64,000 bases of DNA from Synaphobranchus kaupii (taxonomy: Eukaryota; Chordata; Actinopteri; Anguilliformes; Synaphobranchidae): contig CM056378.1 of NCBI GenBank assembly GCA_029718625.1, positions 62,581,027 to 62,645,026 of the forward strand, read 5' to 3'. Below, in pieces: positions 12,909 through 23,818 of this stretch. Position 1 is the first letter of the stretch, and the number at the start of each line of letters is the position of its first letter. The translations under genes were made by a program, and so were the position numbers. A model generated the notes under the pieces. The model was not told the origin of the DNA and searched no databases. It was given only the letters and a program-made list of their open reading frames with translations.

Positions 12909-14347
12909 CAACCACAAACTCCTGATCTCCACACTCGCTGAGATGGGCATTTCTGGAACTGCCCTCTCTTGGTTTGTATCGTATCTCACTGATAGATCCT
13001 ACCAAGTCTCCTGGAAGGGTTCCGTCTCTGCTCCCCGTCCCCTGTCTACAGGAGTCCCGCAGGGATCTGTACTGGGTCCTCTGCTGTTCTCTATGTATAC
13101 TAAGTCTCTTGGCTCAGTAATCCATGCACATGGCTTCTCATACCATAGCTATGCTGACGATACTCAACTCTTCCTCTCTTTCCCTCCCTCTACCCCACAG
13201 GTTAAGGAGAGGATATCTGCTTGTCTGACAGACATCTCTGAGTGGATGGCTACCCATCACCTGAAGCTCAACCTTGACAAGACCGAGCTCCTCTTCATGC
13301 CGTACAAGACCTCCCCACTACATGACCTCTCCACCACCGTTGATGGGACCGTGGTGGCTGCCTCCCACTCTGCAAGGAACCTGGGGTGGTCCTGGACGAC
13401 CGGCTGGACTTCAAAGAGCACATCAGGGCGGACGGCACGGTCCTGCAGGTTCCTCCTGTACAACATCAGGAGGATTCGACCGTACCTGACCACCTACTCC
13501 ACCCAGCTTCTTGTCCAGACCATGGTCACCTCACGCCTGGACTACTGCAACTCCCTGCTCGCAAGCCTACCGGCCTGCGCCATTCTGCCTCTTCAACTGA
13601 TCCAGAATGCAGCTGCCCGGCTTGTGTTCAACCTCCCGAAATTTTCCCACGTAACCCCCCTGCTGAGGTCTCTCCACTGGCTGCCAGTTGCAGCCAGGAT
13701 CAGGTTCAAAGTTCTGACCCTGGCCTACACTGCAGCCAATAGGACAGGCCCCGCCTACCTGCAGGACTTAATCCAGAACTATGTTCCTGCTCGACCACTT
13801 CGCTCTTCTACAGCAGGGCGACTGGCACTTCCCCCCCTCCGTGTCAAAGGCTCTCGCTTGTCCCGACTGCGGAGTTTTTCCACATTAGCACCTCAGTGGT
13901 GGAATGAACTTCCCATTCCCCTACGTTCTACTCCAACCCTGCCTGCTCCGTCGAGGCCTGAAGACACACCTCTTCAGACTCCACCTTGACTGATATCCTC
14001 ACCTAGAAATATCAGTTCCCTGTTCCCTGTGTTTTCCTGTCTGTTTATTATAGTTTATAATAGTATTTGGAATGGTTTATAATAGCATAGTTTATAATAG
14101 TATTTGGAATGGTTTATAACCGTATAGTTTATAATAGTATTTGGAATGAAGTGTGGTGTTGCTGATTTGCCCACAGCTTACTGTGAACTACAGGTAACGT
14201 TCATTGCTAGGGATAGCTGCTACATTATGCAAAGGATGTGCTTTGCCTTGTCTGTTCTGTAATGATGATGATGTCTCTGTACGCACTTACTGTACGTCGC
14301 TTTGGATAAAAGCGTCTGCTAAATAAATGTAATGTAATGTAATGTAA
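12909..14347 (+). mobile_element. L2-clade LINE, 5'-truncated, inserted in LINE copy 1
   Basis: This insertion is defined by comparison with copy 2 at 51300, where the same LINE is uninterrupted at this point. TGACT is duplicated at 12904-12908 and 14348-14352. The frame 12943-13989 encodes the RT second half: ALSWFVSYLTDRSYQV, GVPQGSVLGPLLFSMY, the catalytic YHSYADDTQLF, HHLKLNLDKTELLF, then the L2 C-terminus (LDYCNSLLASLP, LHWLPVAARIRFK). A base loss near 13386 shifts NLGVVLDDRLDFKEHIR out of frame, and a second change near 13440 restores it. The C-terminal codons after about 13935 are again shifted. The 3' end GATAAAAGCGTCTGCTAAAT with an ATGTA repeat tail is typical of L2. Confidence 0.9.
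14040..14150 (+). repeat. Tandem repeat in the L2 3' UTR
   Basis: About three copies of a ~43-bp unit built on TTTATAATAGTATTTGGAAT, between the L2 stop and its tail. Confidence 0.75.
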
Positions 14348-14352
14348 TGACT

Positions 14353-15095
14353 AAAAAAACCATCATCAGAATTTTCATCTTACCCCAGCGTTTACAGCAG
14401 TAATGATTTCATGAATTTTTTCAATCAGAAGATTGAAGCTATTACAGACCAGATCTCCAAATTGCCTCCTCCTCTAGGCATCACTCCTCCCATAATCAAT
14501 GAACAGCCCAGATCTTGGTGAACACAGAAAGATGTATCAACAGTGGCACTAAACTGTTTTATGCCAATTGACATGGAGGAACCTTCTAAACTGGTTATGT
14601 CCTCAAAACCAACTACCTGTCTACTCGACCCAATCCCTACAAAATTAGTTAAAGAACTTTTCCCCGTACTAGGCCAGCATATGTTAAAAATCATTAACAC
14701 ATCCTTAGTAGCAGGATATGTACCAGAGCAACTAAAAATGGCGCTTATTAAGCCATTACTGAAGAAACCAAACCTCAAATCTGACAAACTGGAAAACTAT
14801 AGACCCATTTCAAATCTTCCATTTCTATCAAAAATATTAGAGATAGCTGTTGCAAAGCAACTTGGTGCATACCTTAGCTCAAACCATATCCATGAAATAT
14901 TCCAGTCAGGATTTAGATCCTACCATAGCACTGAAACGGCACTTGCTAAAGTTAACAACGATTTACTATTATCAGCCGACCAAAACTCTGTCTGTTCTTG
15001 TACTCCTTGCTCTTGCGGGGGGTTTTGCTGTGAAGTGCATTGTGACAACTAGTTGTGAAATGCGCTATATAAATAAATATTGATTTGATTTGGTT
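14353..15095 (+). pseudogene. LINE ORF2 reverse transcriptase, N-terminal part, then 3' UTR (copy 1)
   Basis: The frame 14543-15052 encodes the early RT region: SSKPTTCLLDPIPTKLVKE, LKMALIKPLLKKPNL, ENYRPISNLPFLSKILE and FQSGFRSYHSTETALAKV. These are RT blocks 0-2a of the L2/CR1 group. After DQNSV the sequence jumps to the 3' UTR (GGGTTTTGCTGTGAAGTGCA) instead of reaching the FDTIDH block that copy 2 still has at 51960. This copy therefore lost its catalytic core by internal deletion. The start at 14353 directly continues the sequence before the L2 insertion. Confidence 0.85.
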
Positions 15096-15900
15096 TCCTC
15101 CATATATGCTGGTCTCCTAGAAGCCTCTTATAAACCCTTACTGTTAATAATAATTTGGAACAAGGACCTGGATGTCACCGGGGAGGAGATCTGCTGGGAC
15201 ACTATCAGGGATAATTTTATCTCTGCTTCTAAGAATCCTAATCATCAGCTAATTCATTTTAATTTTATTCATCGGATTTACCTGACTCCTCGCAAAAGAT
15301 ATAAAATGGGTTTGTGCCCCACTCCCCTCTGTTCACTCTGCCCCCTTGGGGTCTTGGGTACATTTGCTCAGGTTTTGGGAGTGTGAGGATGTTCTGATAT
15401 TTTGGACATGGGTCTCTTCGTCTTTATCAAAAATACTTAATGGACATATCCCATGAGCCCCGCGTACACTCCTCCTAGGTGATGATTCGGCCCTTCAACT
15501 TACACGGAATCAAAAACTAATTTGGTTAGCGGGGTTTACTGCTGCTAAGAAATTGCTTGCATGTCGTTGGCAGCCTCCACATTCCTTGTCATGGCGTCAC
15601 TGGATTTTCACTCTCATTGATATAATATATATGGAGTTTCTATAGCTCGCATGCATGGTGCCAGGGCTAAGACTATAAGGGCTTGGAATTCTGCCTTACA
15701 GAGCGCTTGAGGCTTACTATGACCGATGTTTGATATTGACTGTAACGTTTGTGTATCACTGTAATTTTGTATCAGTTTTATGTATATATATTTTCTGTAA
15801 GTTCGGGTGTCGTGGGGGTGGGGGGATGGGTTTTTCTTCTTCTCTCTATTCATTTTTGTGATTGTAATATGAATATTTGAAAATAAATAAAAATTTGATC
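15096..15900 (+). pseudogene. L1-clade LINE ORF2 C-terminus and 3' UTR (second part)
   Basis: This resumes the L1 interrupted at 10384. ISSIYAGLLEASYKP and NHQLIHFNFIHRIYLTPRKR match the conserved C-terminal segment of fish L1 ORF2, with CSLCPLGVLGTFAQ as the expected zinc-knuckle-like C-LC. After 15385 the frame shifts (TRNQKLIWLAGFTAAKKLLA, then RWQPPHSLSWRHWIF). The 3' end is near 15900 in an A-rich tail (AAATAAATAAAAATTTGATC). Confidence 0.85.
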
Positions 15901-16189
15901 ACAAAAAATAATTATTATTTGCTCTGTATTTATTATTATTATTATTCGTATACTGATACTAATTAATTATCTGATGCGCAATGTTAACAGCAGAGTGAGG
16001 ATAGTCGATTTTCCAATTTCCAGTGGAAGGTTAGTGTAAGGTAGGACGTAGGATCAAATTACAACGTCTGATCGCTTGCTTTCATCCATGCAGAGGGAGC
16101 TAGTGCCATAGATGTAACAGCCACGGTGTAAATGTATTATCATATCTCGTGACTGATCGTCATCATTAGTTAAGAGAAAGCGAGAAAAG

Positions 16190-16390
16190 ATGGCTGATCT
16201 TGTTTCAAAGAAAAACACCACTTCGCCAATCTAGGAATTTTTCGGCTACAAACCCAATGATAATGGAGAACTGGCGAATGTCGATGAGGTAACATGCCGT
16301 AAACGCATTAAAAAGTCGTCGGGAATGGACGGGAATACAACAAACATTTCCCATAAAACATTTTTGCGAACTACACAGTCATTGTGAGTG
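16190..16390 (+). pseudogene. BED zinc-finger N-terminus of a hAT transposase
   Basis: From the ATG at 16190 the frame reads MADLVSKKNTTSPI, a stop, then EFFGYKPNDNGELANVDEVT, CRK and later GMDGNTTNISH. This is the BED pattern (aromatic, F-G-Y, C-x2-C, then D-G-N-T-T-N before the histidines). The stop (TAG at 16232-16234) replaces the conserved Trp (TGG), and the second cysteine of the C-x2-C pair is Arg. It lies inside the 12-kb hAT and is probably that element's own DNA-binding exon. Confidence 0.7.
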
Positions 16391-16439
16391 CATTATAACA
16401 TTATGCCTATGAGAACCTACAGGAGATGGCAATAAATAG

Positions 16440-17080
16440 TCATATGCAGCCATAACAGCAAACATTGCATCGCAACATTGTTTTGTGGACATAGTTTGAA
16501 ACGTAATAAATTGACGGCCGATCATCACCATAATGTTTGTCATCACACATTTGAGCGATGTATGTTTGTCATCACATTCATGGAGCGATGTATGAAGTGT
16601 CTAGCTACTAAGTTATGAGAAAAAAACTGTTTTGTGAGATGAGTGACAGTACGGGATGTTGCAGTTGGCATTCATTTATACACGGATCCAAAACGAATAA
16701 CCATTTGATTCTGGTTTTTCAATTTCTGTTTTTAAAATATAGCATAACCATTCGTTTGTTTTTTAATTTGTTTCTGAAAGGGGAAACGATTGGCCCAAAA
16801 GTACACGGATCCAGAAGCAACGCTAAGCAATGCCGGAGTGGCTAATCGGGAAGAATCCCGGTGGGCCGCTGATTTTTGGGCTGGTGGCCAGGATCGGTAA
16901 ACACAATAATTGTATTTAGATTATACTTGCTGCAGTGTGGGCCGCATGAGTTCTCACTCTGCCCCCTCTCTTTCCTCCTTCCACACGCACGAAAAGCAAC
17001 CACGGCCCATACCAGAAACTTGAATGCTGAGAGGGGGGATGAGAGTGGCCCCTCCCAAATTCCATAATTGGTTGAACCCA
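16440..17080. repeat. Dispersed repeat fragments
   Basis: 16470-16665 is a diverged single arm of the foldback repeat at 3165-4245 (TTGTTTTGTGGACATAG, CTGTTTTGTGAGATGAG). 16840-17060 carries a separate GC-richer block (GGGAAGAATCCCGGTGGGCC) that I recognise only as a dispersed non-coding repeat. Confidence 0.5.
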
Positions 17081-17139
17081 AGTTTGTTTTAGATTATGAT
17101 TGATCACCTGATGTAATTAGCTTAGTTTACGAGTTTGTG

Positions 17140-18090
17140 CCAGACGAAGATGCTAAAATTGAGAATAAAATAAGAAAAGAAGGAGCAGAAAAGGCTAAAA
17201 GGCTAGGATAAAAAAAGAAAGGCAATGGAAGAAGAAGCGGCCAAATTAGCCAAATTAACCGACATATTTCGAAAACAAACACAAACGCAGCTGATGAGAA
17301 AGGTAGCGTATATTGTTAAGATGTCATAGGCGTGTAAAGCACAATATCGTTGCATGCCAACCACAATTAAAGTTTATTGTGAAGGAATTTTAAAGCATGG
17401 CTGGCGTATTTACGAATAACTGCTTTGATAAATACAAAATGGTTATGGCATCATCTAATTGTGAAAGGCTTTTTGCTCTGAGCAGCCAGGATTTTTCAAA
17501 TTTTTTTTTTTAGCGAGGGGGAGTTAATTGTGTTGGAAATTATTATTCTTGTTTATTATTATTATTAGGCCATGAAAGGTATTACAATAATAATAAGTAA
17601 ATTATTAAGTAACACTGTTTTAGATGTAGCTAACATTAGCTAACATAGCCTACTTGCTGTCGTTTCTTGTTGGTTTTGTTAGCCAACGTTATTAACTTTT
17701 TATGATGACGGTCACTTCTTAAAGTTCAAAAACAATAGTTGCAGTTAACATTATTCCAGTGAGTCATATATATTGTACGTGATTCAATAACGATTTCATA
17801 TCGAGTACCCCTGAAAAACATGGCTGTATTAGGATAGCTTTCCCAGACATTAAATGCCTAACGTTAGGCCAATATGCTTTATTTGCACAGCATTAGCCTA
17901 CTTATTGAAGCTGTACATTAGTATTAGGCGATGAAAGGTATTACTCTTAATTATTATTATTATTATTATTATTATGTTTTAAGTGACAGAGCAGAGTCTG
18001 CTGTTAGGCCAAGTCATTGATGAGGCAGTGCCAGGACCAAGCCATGAGCCCAGAAGGATCCCTGCTGTGGACAGCACAGGTAGAGCGGTA
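17140..18090 (+). pseudogene. Possible exons of a second (ZMYM/TTF-like) hAT transposase
   Basis: MEEEAAKLAKLTDIFRKQTQ (17226-17285) follows a lysine-rich stretch and resembles the N-terminus of TTF/ZMYM-type hAT proteins. A further open block, VTEQSLLLGQVIDEAVPGPS (17982-18042), is preceded by an AG acceptor. SSNCERLFALSSQ near 17450-17490 faintly resembles the hAT C-terminal ERxFS motif. The pieces are short and interrupted, so this is a weak assignment. Confidence 0.3.
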
Positions 18091-18184
18091 CCAGTGTGTG
18101 CAAAATTTAGTCCAGACAATTAGTTAATATCACCTATACATACCAATTTTAAGAGGTATCTCTTGTATATACGTATCTTATAAT

Positions 18185-18942
18185 TGTAGGGACAACAGGA
18201 ACTACAATTCCATACAGTCCACAGGAGGCTCTTCCTCCACGTTGGAAGTGACGCAGGACGTTGTACCAGTTTGATTTCCGCACTGTAATGTGATACTGCA
18301 CAGCGGAATGCACGACTAGCAATAAAGTTTATAAAGCCATCCACCGTGCTGCGTTAGGTTTAATGCATCATGCACAGAACGTATCTTGCATGTGATCTGT
18401 CTTTAAACACTAACCAGTCGTAATGTTAACACTGCACGCTGATCTTAACGCACACGCATTGATAAGCTTACGGTTATCCCCTCTGTGTATAGTATGTTCA
18501 TGCGCCACCATGAGCTAGCTCCAGCGAAAGCTAGTTTCAAACCTCCCTCCATTTTAGTTTCTTTGTTCTCTCTGAACATGTTGCCGAGGCAGCCCCCCCC
18601 CACACGCAGAACACATGCGCCCAACGCGCCCCACACGCACACGCACAGTTTGTTGTACATTATAGTAGTGAATCGTGCTTTGTGTTCAATAAACTATTAC
18701 ATTTTCCAAGATTGTCTGTATTAATATTGCTCTTGTGTTGAACTGAGTCAGCCAATGCTAATCGCTGGGATTCCCCAAAATGCCTTCACCTTTTAGCTGG
18801 ATCATTTATATTAATTCGGTATCAACTGAGTACATAATATTGTGATTTTTTTTTTATTAATGTGTAATTTTATTGGTAATTAATTTAATTATTAATTTAA
18901 GTTACCCATTTTTAGTTAGTATATTCTCTTTTGAGAATAATA
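18185..18942 (+). repeat. LTR-like dispersed repeat, copy 1
   Basis: The block starts TGTAGGGACAACAGG and ends TTTTGAGAATAATA. It contains a TATA-like AAGTTTATAA at 18326 and a polyadenylation signal TTCAATAAACTATT at 18687, the order expected in an LTR. A longer inverse copy lies at 47261-48738. No gag, pol or primer-binding site was found next to it, so a solo LTR is an inference. Confidence 0.45.
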
Positions 18943-18964
18943 TATATATATAATATATACAATA

Positions 18965-19120
18965 ATATTTTTCATTGTGGAACACCCCCCCCCCTCCCCC
19001 GGTCCAACGTGGGCTGCTCTGAGACATGAAACTCCCGGGCTGAAAATGAGTCCCACTCCGGCCCTGACGCTAAGGGTACTGCAATTAGAACTCAATGCTG
19101 CCACACATGGCAATTACTTC
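18965..19120. repeat. hAT-like end fragment (poly-C, GGCCCTGACGC)
   Basis: A poly-C stretch followed by GGGCTGAAAATGAGTCCCAC. This looks like a fragment of a MITE, but I cannot place it firmly. Confidence 0.25.
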
Positions 19121-19479
19121 TGTTCACGTTGTCATTAATCCACTATAATTATATATGAACGATAAACTTGAATTTCACGATATTTCTTAGGCATATCGAC
19201 GATATGAATATGGGATATTGTGACAACCCTAGCATGAATAGGACTCGAGGTAATTTGATTGGCTATGTTTGAATCCAGCTGAAGCACACCCACTGATAAA
19301 TATTCAGCATAACCCAGCCCATTTTCAAGAGGAGCTGTGCACTCCTCGCCTCTGGTCCGAAAATAGTGAAATTCAGTAGCCACGGCCAATGCGCCATGCG
19401 CTACGCCATTAACTATGGCGGCTCGCCGCTTTCCGGAAAATAGAGCCCTTATAATCAAACTCCTCCAGACCTAGGCTAA

Positions 19480-19772
19480 TTGGCCAATCAACACCAAACT
19501 TAGTGGGAAGCTTCAACATACCAGCCCGATCAAATTTACCATTTTCAGACTGATTGGATAAACAATATGGCCACTATTGACCAATGAAATTGAGTGGGCG
19601 TGGCCTTTAACTTAAATGGTTATAACTCCAATATGAAACTTGCTACAACTTGTCCCAGGAACACTCCATATGAGTTATATCTAAATCAACCATAAGGGGG
19701 TGCTGTACATGCCATATATTCATGTCCATATCCGTCTTTCCAATCATCACTAAACGTGGCACACATGCTCTA
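19480..19772 (+). repeat. Dispersed non-coding repeat (GGGCGTGGCC family)
   Basis: Phrases such as GAGTGGGCGTGGCC, TTATAACTCCAATATGAAAC and AACGTGGCACACATGCTC recur with variation at 26165-26475, 27975-28060 and 43240-44170. It is a diverged, highly repeated non-coding family. Confidence 0.6.
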
Positions 19773-19780
19773 AAGCAGTG

Positions 19781-20235
19781 GTTCTCAAACTTGGCCCTGG
19801 GGGCGCCCTGTGTATGCTTGTTTTCGTTCCAACTACAATTGCAATCCCAGAATTTTAACTAGGTGTAAATATTTCTTAAAAAGGTGTTTTTCATGTTTAG
19901 AGGGATTACTTACCTTCTGAAGCCACATTATGTTAGCAATAGCTATGCATGTCATAAAGAATAAAAGTCCAATATTCACATTGTGCTATATTGCATGAAA
20001 CAAATTAAAGACTGAGGTGAATCAATTTGCTCCTAATTGGTGAAAATGTGGAGACATGGCAACTAAAACTAAAGCTACTTGGTAAATAATGAACAATTCA
20101 AAAGACAAAACAAATGATAAAGAGCCAAACCTGCATTGTGTTAATAAGTTAAGGAAAAATTAAGGAACTTAAAACACAAGTGTTCAACTACTGAATTGAT
20201 TCACCTCCGTCTTTAAATTGATCAGTTAAAAAAAT
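19781..20235 (+). repeat. hAT-type MITE fragment (CAGTGGTTCTCAAACT end), copy 1
   Basis: The terminus CAGTGGTTCTCAAACTTGG is followed by GTGTATGCTTGTTTTCGTTCC. Inverse and diverged copies lie at 25950-26165 and 42345-42405/45000. An internal inverted pair (GAGGTGAATCAATT near 20015 and near 20195) is present. The opposite terminus was not found. Confidence 0.6.
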
Positions 20236-20678
20236 TGTTACCTTGTATTGGGATGGCAGGTATGCCATCTGCCAAGTTACAGCTTGGCGGGGCATGCCCC
20301 ATACCTATAAAGCACCGAGAGTTTGGCACTTTTCAGGGTTTCCTACAGAAGTAACCACAATGACCACACTCTCAGCCCTTAAAAACATTAACTTCTGTAT
20401 GTTCTGACCTCATGTAACCACACAGCATTCAGATACAACTTCACACATCCACACAATAAAGCCCCAAACTCGGGTTATTTTGCCGTTTTTCTCCTTCCTC
20501 TTCTTCCTATTTTTCCTGCCAAACTGCCTGCCTCCATCGCAATGTTATCCAATGGGGATAATTATTCTTTCAGGGTATGGTCCGTATACCGGCTCATCAA
20601 GCTTATCGCCCAATAAAAACGCTTCATACTAATGTTTTTTAATGTTAATATAGCTAATGGCTTCATGCTTTCCAAGAA

Positions 20679-20745
20679 GCTATTGTGGCCTAATGGTTAC
20701 TATCTCTCACACAGAGGATTGTGGGTTCGAGCCCAGCAGGGCACA
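20679..20745 (+). repeat. tRNA-like element (Val-CAC-like), SINE head rather than a tRNA gene
   Basis: An A box (TGGCCTAATGG at 20686) and a B box (GGTTCGAGCC at 20724) are spaced as in tRNAs, and the anticodon loop would read TCACACA. The acceptor ends (GCTATTG and AGGGCAC) do not pair, so it is not a functional tRNA. The downstream TTTTTATTGCAAAGGCA unit recurs at 44290 and 44567 beside a second, more decayed tRNA-like block at 44425-44490. Confidence 0.55.
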
Positions 20746-20909
20746 TGCTTATTTTCCACAAAAACAATGTGCAACTGTTAAGTACTCTTCATTTATTAGA
20801 CTGTTATTATTTTCACATTAACACATTAACGTATTTTTATTGCAAAGGCAAAAGAGGTTTCCAATATTAACTGTTCAATGTTTCACTTGTATTTCACTTG
20901 TACTATATC

Positions 20910-20959
20910 ACACCCTCCCCAAACCGGACGCTCGCTCTTGTCTGGTTTGGGGAGGGTGT
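20910..20959. repeat. Near-perfect hairpin
   Basis: ACACCCTCCCCAAACC is followed by a short loop region and then GGTTTGGGGAGGGTGT, exact complements, with a further GGAC/GTCT partial pairing inside. No protein gene or T-run identifies it as a terminator. It may be a junction of two inverted repeats. Confidence 0.8.
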
Positions 20960-22110
20960 TACGCTCTGCTCTTGCGGTCATGACTGACTGACTGTGGAAA
21001 CCGAACCTGAACGTACCCTTGCCTCGGCCAACATTTCTTTATTCATTAATTTCTTCACTTCAGCTCTGTTCACTTTATCCTTTTCACACATAACACAATG
21101 TCACCATAAAATTACCAACTAGGAAAATAAAGAATTTACGATAATAGCCAACATTAATAAGCAGCAATCCTTAAAGAGATGTAAATGTAGCTTACTGCAA
21201 ACACTTTTAATTATAATAATAATAATAAGAATAATCATCTCTGGTATGTACTTTCTTAGTAGTATCTATTGTTTTCTTTCTGGCTAAGATTCCTGGGAAA
21301 TATGCGTTGTCCAATTAAGCTTGTTAGCCAACGTTACTGTTGCCAGAGAAACGTCGTACCTGCTTCCTGACTAGAAGCAGACTAAGCTAGGCTACTCCGA
21401 AGCGAATCAACATGCCTTATAGCCTACATTCATTGCACTACAGAAAACTAAACCAAAGCTAGCTGTCCGGTACCAAAACATTTCCCGCAGGTAACGTTCT
21501 ACACTACCGGAAAAAAAAACTGCGAAGGAATTCTGCTGTGCTTATGAACTCACTACTCGCTCACTAGCTCGTAGCCCACACATGGAAGGTTGGAGTTACG
21601 CATCCGGCAATCCAGTGTTGAATAGCCTAACGTTAAATGTATTTCATTTTTTAGAATACTAATAGCCCTATTTTAAAATTGTATTTCCATATTTTACTGA
21701 TGCAACCTATTTAGGCTGTACCAGCTATTCAGGCTGTATGTCTTTCAGCTAGAACGTGTTTGCGTCTAGCCTATTGTGCATGCATGTTTCCATATAGACT
21801 TGGTTAATTAATTTACATGCTTCTTCATGATCCATAGCTCAGGTGGTGCTGTTCATTGTATTTCATTACACATTAAATACTGCTCATCTACAAACTCTTT
21901 TAATGTAATTGTGTGCTGTCTGTAATAGGATAACTGTTCTCATTCTTGTCAATAGAGCTCGGGAAGCGCTTGGGTGGTTGCTATGGCAACCGCACCGGCC
22001 GCCATGTTGGGAGTATGATATAGCGTTAGCCAAGTATAGTCTATATAATGTAGGCTATATTACTAGAAAAGAAAGTGTAACTTTAGCTAACTAAAAAACA
22101 CGCAAAATGA
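20960..22110. other. No recognisable gene
   Basis: AT-rich sequence. The block GCCGCCATGTTGGGAGTAT (21996-22014) recurs in inverted orientation around 23283-23835, split there by the hAT MITE, so this flank is part of a dispersed element. Confidence 0.4.
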
Positions 22111-22117
22111 AAAACTG

Positions 22118-22450
22118 AAAAGGGAAGAAAATACCATATATAGAAAAATTGCTGGTTGATGCCAAAAAATGTTACATAGAAAAAATAAGCACAATCAACA
22201 ATGTCGATCCATATGAACTGCCGGCTAAGCACTGGACTAGTGATCCAGATTGCTTGCCTCCATTCACCTACCTTGACATAGTGAACAATCTCGTTTATGG
22301 CCTGAGTGCCGACACTATGCAGGAATTTAAGAATTATAAGTCATTGAAGCGCACAGTTCACTAATGGCTGGGTCCAAGAGCTATTAACAAGTCGGCCAAC
22401 TGTGACAACACAGTCATTTCAGCGAAAGTCGCTTTTCTTTACTTTGCTAG
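22118..22450 (+). pseudogene. Second SWIM/YqaJ-type exon fragment
   Basis: The frame reads PYIEKLLVDAKKCYIEKIS, DPYELPAKHWTSDPDCLPPF, TYLDIVNNLVYGLSAD and EFKNYKSLKR. After a one-base frame change it continues as FTNGWVQELLT. It shares the DPY, conserved Trp-Pro region, LDI-NLVYG and YKSL...GWV arrangement with the family at 432-899. The initiating ATG is not clear because a TGA precedes the frame at 22116. A piece of the same exon in inverse orientation (TTGGACCCAGCCGTTCGTG) occurs at 22953. Confidence 0.5.
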
Positions 22451-22499
22451 CTGTCGTTAACGTTACTTTACTCAACTGTGGACGCATACCAACAACATA

Positions 22500-23294
22500 G
22501 ATGTCAACCCATACAGTTTTCCCGTATAAAACACGGTTTTTCAAAGGTATACGGGCGTATAAGGTTATGATACGGGAAATCCGTTTTTTCCCCAAACGTT
22601 TTTCAACATAATTAATTCAATCGCAGCAATCACATTTTCTTTCTCCTTTTCTTTGGGGTCAGTCATGTGGGGTGTCTCTGTGACTGTTCAACTGTTTTAA
22701 AATGAGCACCTTGCTGAATTTGTAGCCTATGTAGCTACACAGTCATTATTATGTGAGACGCTAAATAGCCTACAGGAACATAGCCTATTAAGTAAACTTG
22801 AATCAGACAAATAACTGTGGTGGCTAGTGATATTAATATAGGAATAGATAGATAATGTTCTATACGGTTTTTGGTGATTGTATACAGTTTTGTCCTATGC
22901 AAGTTGTTTCCATCACGTCTCCGGTGTCTCTGTAACCTACTTAACGTAGCCGTTGGACCCAGCCGTTCGTGAACTGTTTGTGCGCTTCCGAGGTACCGGC
23001 TGCTGAAGGCATTTTCTGCCCGCCTTCCGTCGTAGGCTGAGATGCATCCCTATCCCTGACTGCCCCCTGCATCCAAAAGCATGTTTTACACACAATCTGG
23101 CTGATTTACCTGAAAATGTTGTAGCGATCCGTCAGAATTAATACACACACAGTTAACGTTACAGATCTGCGAATAAACGGTTTATTTAACGGGTTTGTTT
23201 ACTAAAGAAACCCGCTCTTTATAAGGGAAACGGGTAGAAGATTAGTGAATTACTTGACTCAGACACGGGTCCAGAGGGAGAGTATACTCCCAAC
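22500..23294. repeat. MITE-like sequence, no gene
   Basis: 22510-22590 (CAGTTTTCCCGTATAAAACA, ACGGGCGTATAAGG) and 22861-22900 (TATACGGTTTTTGGTGATTG) look like two ends of a small non-autonomous element. The rest is not recognised. Confidence 0.3.
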
Positions 23295-23810
23295 TAGGGC
23301 TGGGCGATATACAACATCGATAATTATCGAATGCAATAACGGCCGTTTCCACGGTGTGGGGCGCCTTTCTTTTTGTCTATTTTTCTTTAAGTATACCGAA
23401 TATACGGCAGTATACATCCAAACTTCAGAGGGCGCGTGAAATGCTTCCGGAAAAAACATCACCGCTGATATCTATTGAGTGTTAATAAGACAGCCAACTA
23501 GCAGCAAGGTCGTACAGCTTTCACGTGATCATGTGATGTGTTTTTGTCAATCGCATGAAAGGCAGAGATTTTCGGGAGGGTCTCTGAAAGGTGCAACGCC
23601 TTTCTGTGATTGTCTGTCTTATCAACACGCAGTAGACAGTGATGACGTTTTTTCCCCCGGAAGAATTTCACACAGGTTTTGAAGTTTAGATTACTACCGC
23701 ATCAGGTATAATTAAAGAAAAAAAGACGAAAAGAAAGGCAATACCCCACATGCTGGCAACGGCCGTTATTACAACAGATAATTATCGTTGCGATATATCG
23801 CCCAGCCCTA
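23295..23810. mobile_element. Short hAT MITE with 8-bp duplication
   Basis: The ends TAGGGCTGGGCGATATA and TATATCGCCCAGCCCTA are exact inverse complements. The flanks CTCCCAAC and CTCACAAC match in seven of eight bases. Subterminal ATAATTATCG and AACGGCCGTT are also mirrored. No transposase is encoded. Confidence 0.9.
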
Positions 23811-23818
23811 CTCACAAC

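Larger units (their letters stand above)
10385..15095 (+). mobile_element. Esterase-type L2/CR1-group LINE (copy 1), inserted in the L1
   Basis: The order is 5' UTR, ORF1 with an SGNH esterase, ORF2 with an endonuclease and part of the reverse transcriptase, then a 3' end GAAATGCGCTATATAAATAA with a TTGATTTGATTTG tail. Flanking L1 sequence shares TCCT on both sides (10381-10384 and 15096-15099), a short candidate target duplication. The RT is cut short: after the block around 14990 the sequence jumps to the 3' UTR, losing the FDTIDH and YADD motifs seen in related copies. An L2 sits at 12909-14347. A second copy of the same family lies at 45129-52022. Confidence 0.8.
7205..19231 (+). mobile_element. 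12-kb hAT element enlarged by nested insertions
   Basis: The left end TAGGGTTGTCACAATATCC at 7205 is matched by the inverse right end GGATATTGTGACAACCCTA at 19213-19231. The eight bases outside are identical on both sides: GCATGAAT at 7197-7204 and 19232-19239. An 8-bp duplication and a TAGGG-type terminus define the hAT superfamily. A BED-finger N-terminus typical of hAT transposases lies inside at 16190-16390. Most of the length is later insertions: L1, an esterase-type LINE, an L2 and an LTR-like repeat. No catalytic core survives in recognisable form, so the element is inactive. Confidence 0.8.

Noticed and set aside
14040..14150. CRISPR-like direct repeats
   Set aside because: About three ~43-bp tandem units without unique spacers, inside an L2 3' UTR of a eukaryotic genome.
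20679..20745. tRNA-Val gene
   Set aside because: A and B boxes are present but acceptor stems do not pair, and the downstream unit is repeated elsewhere, so it is a SINE-type head.
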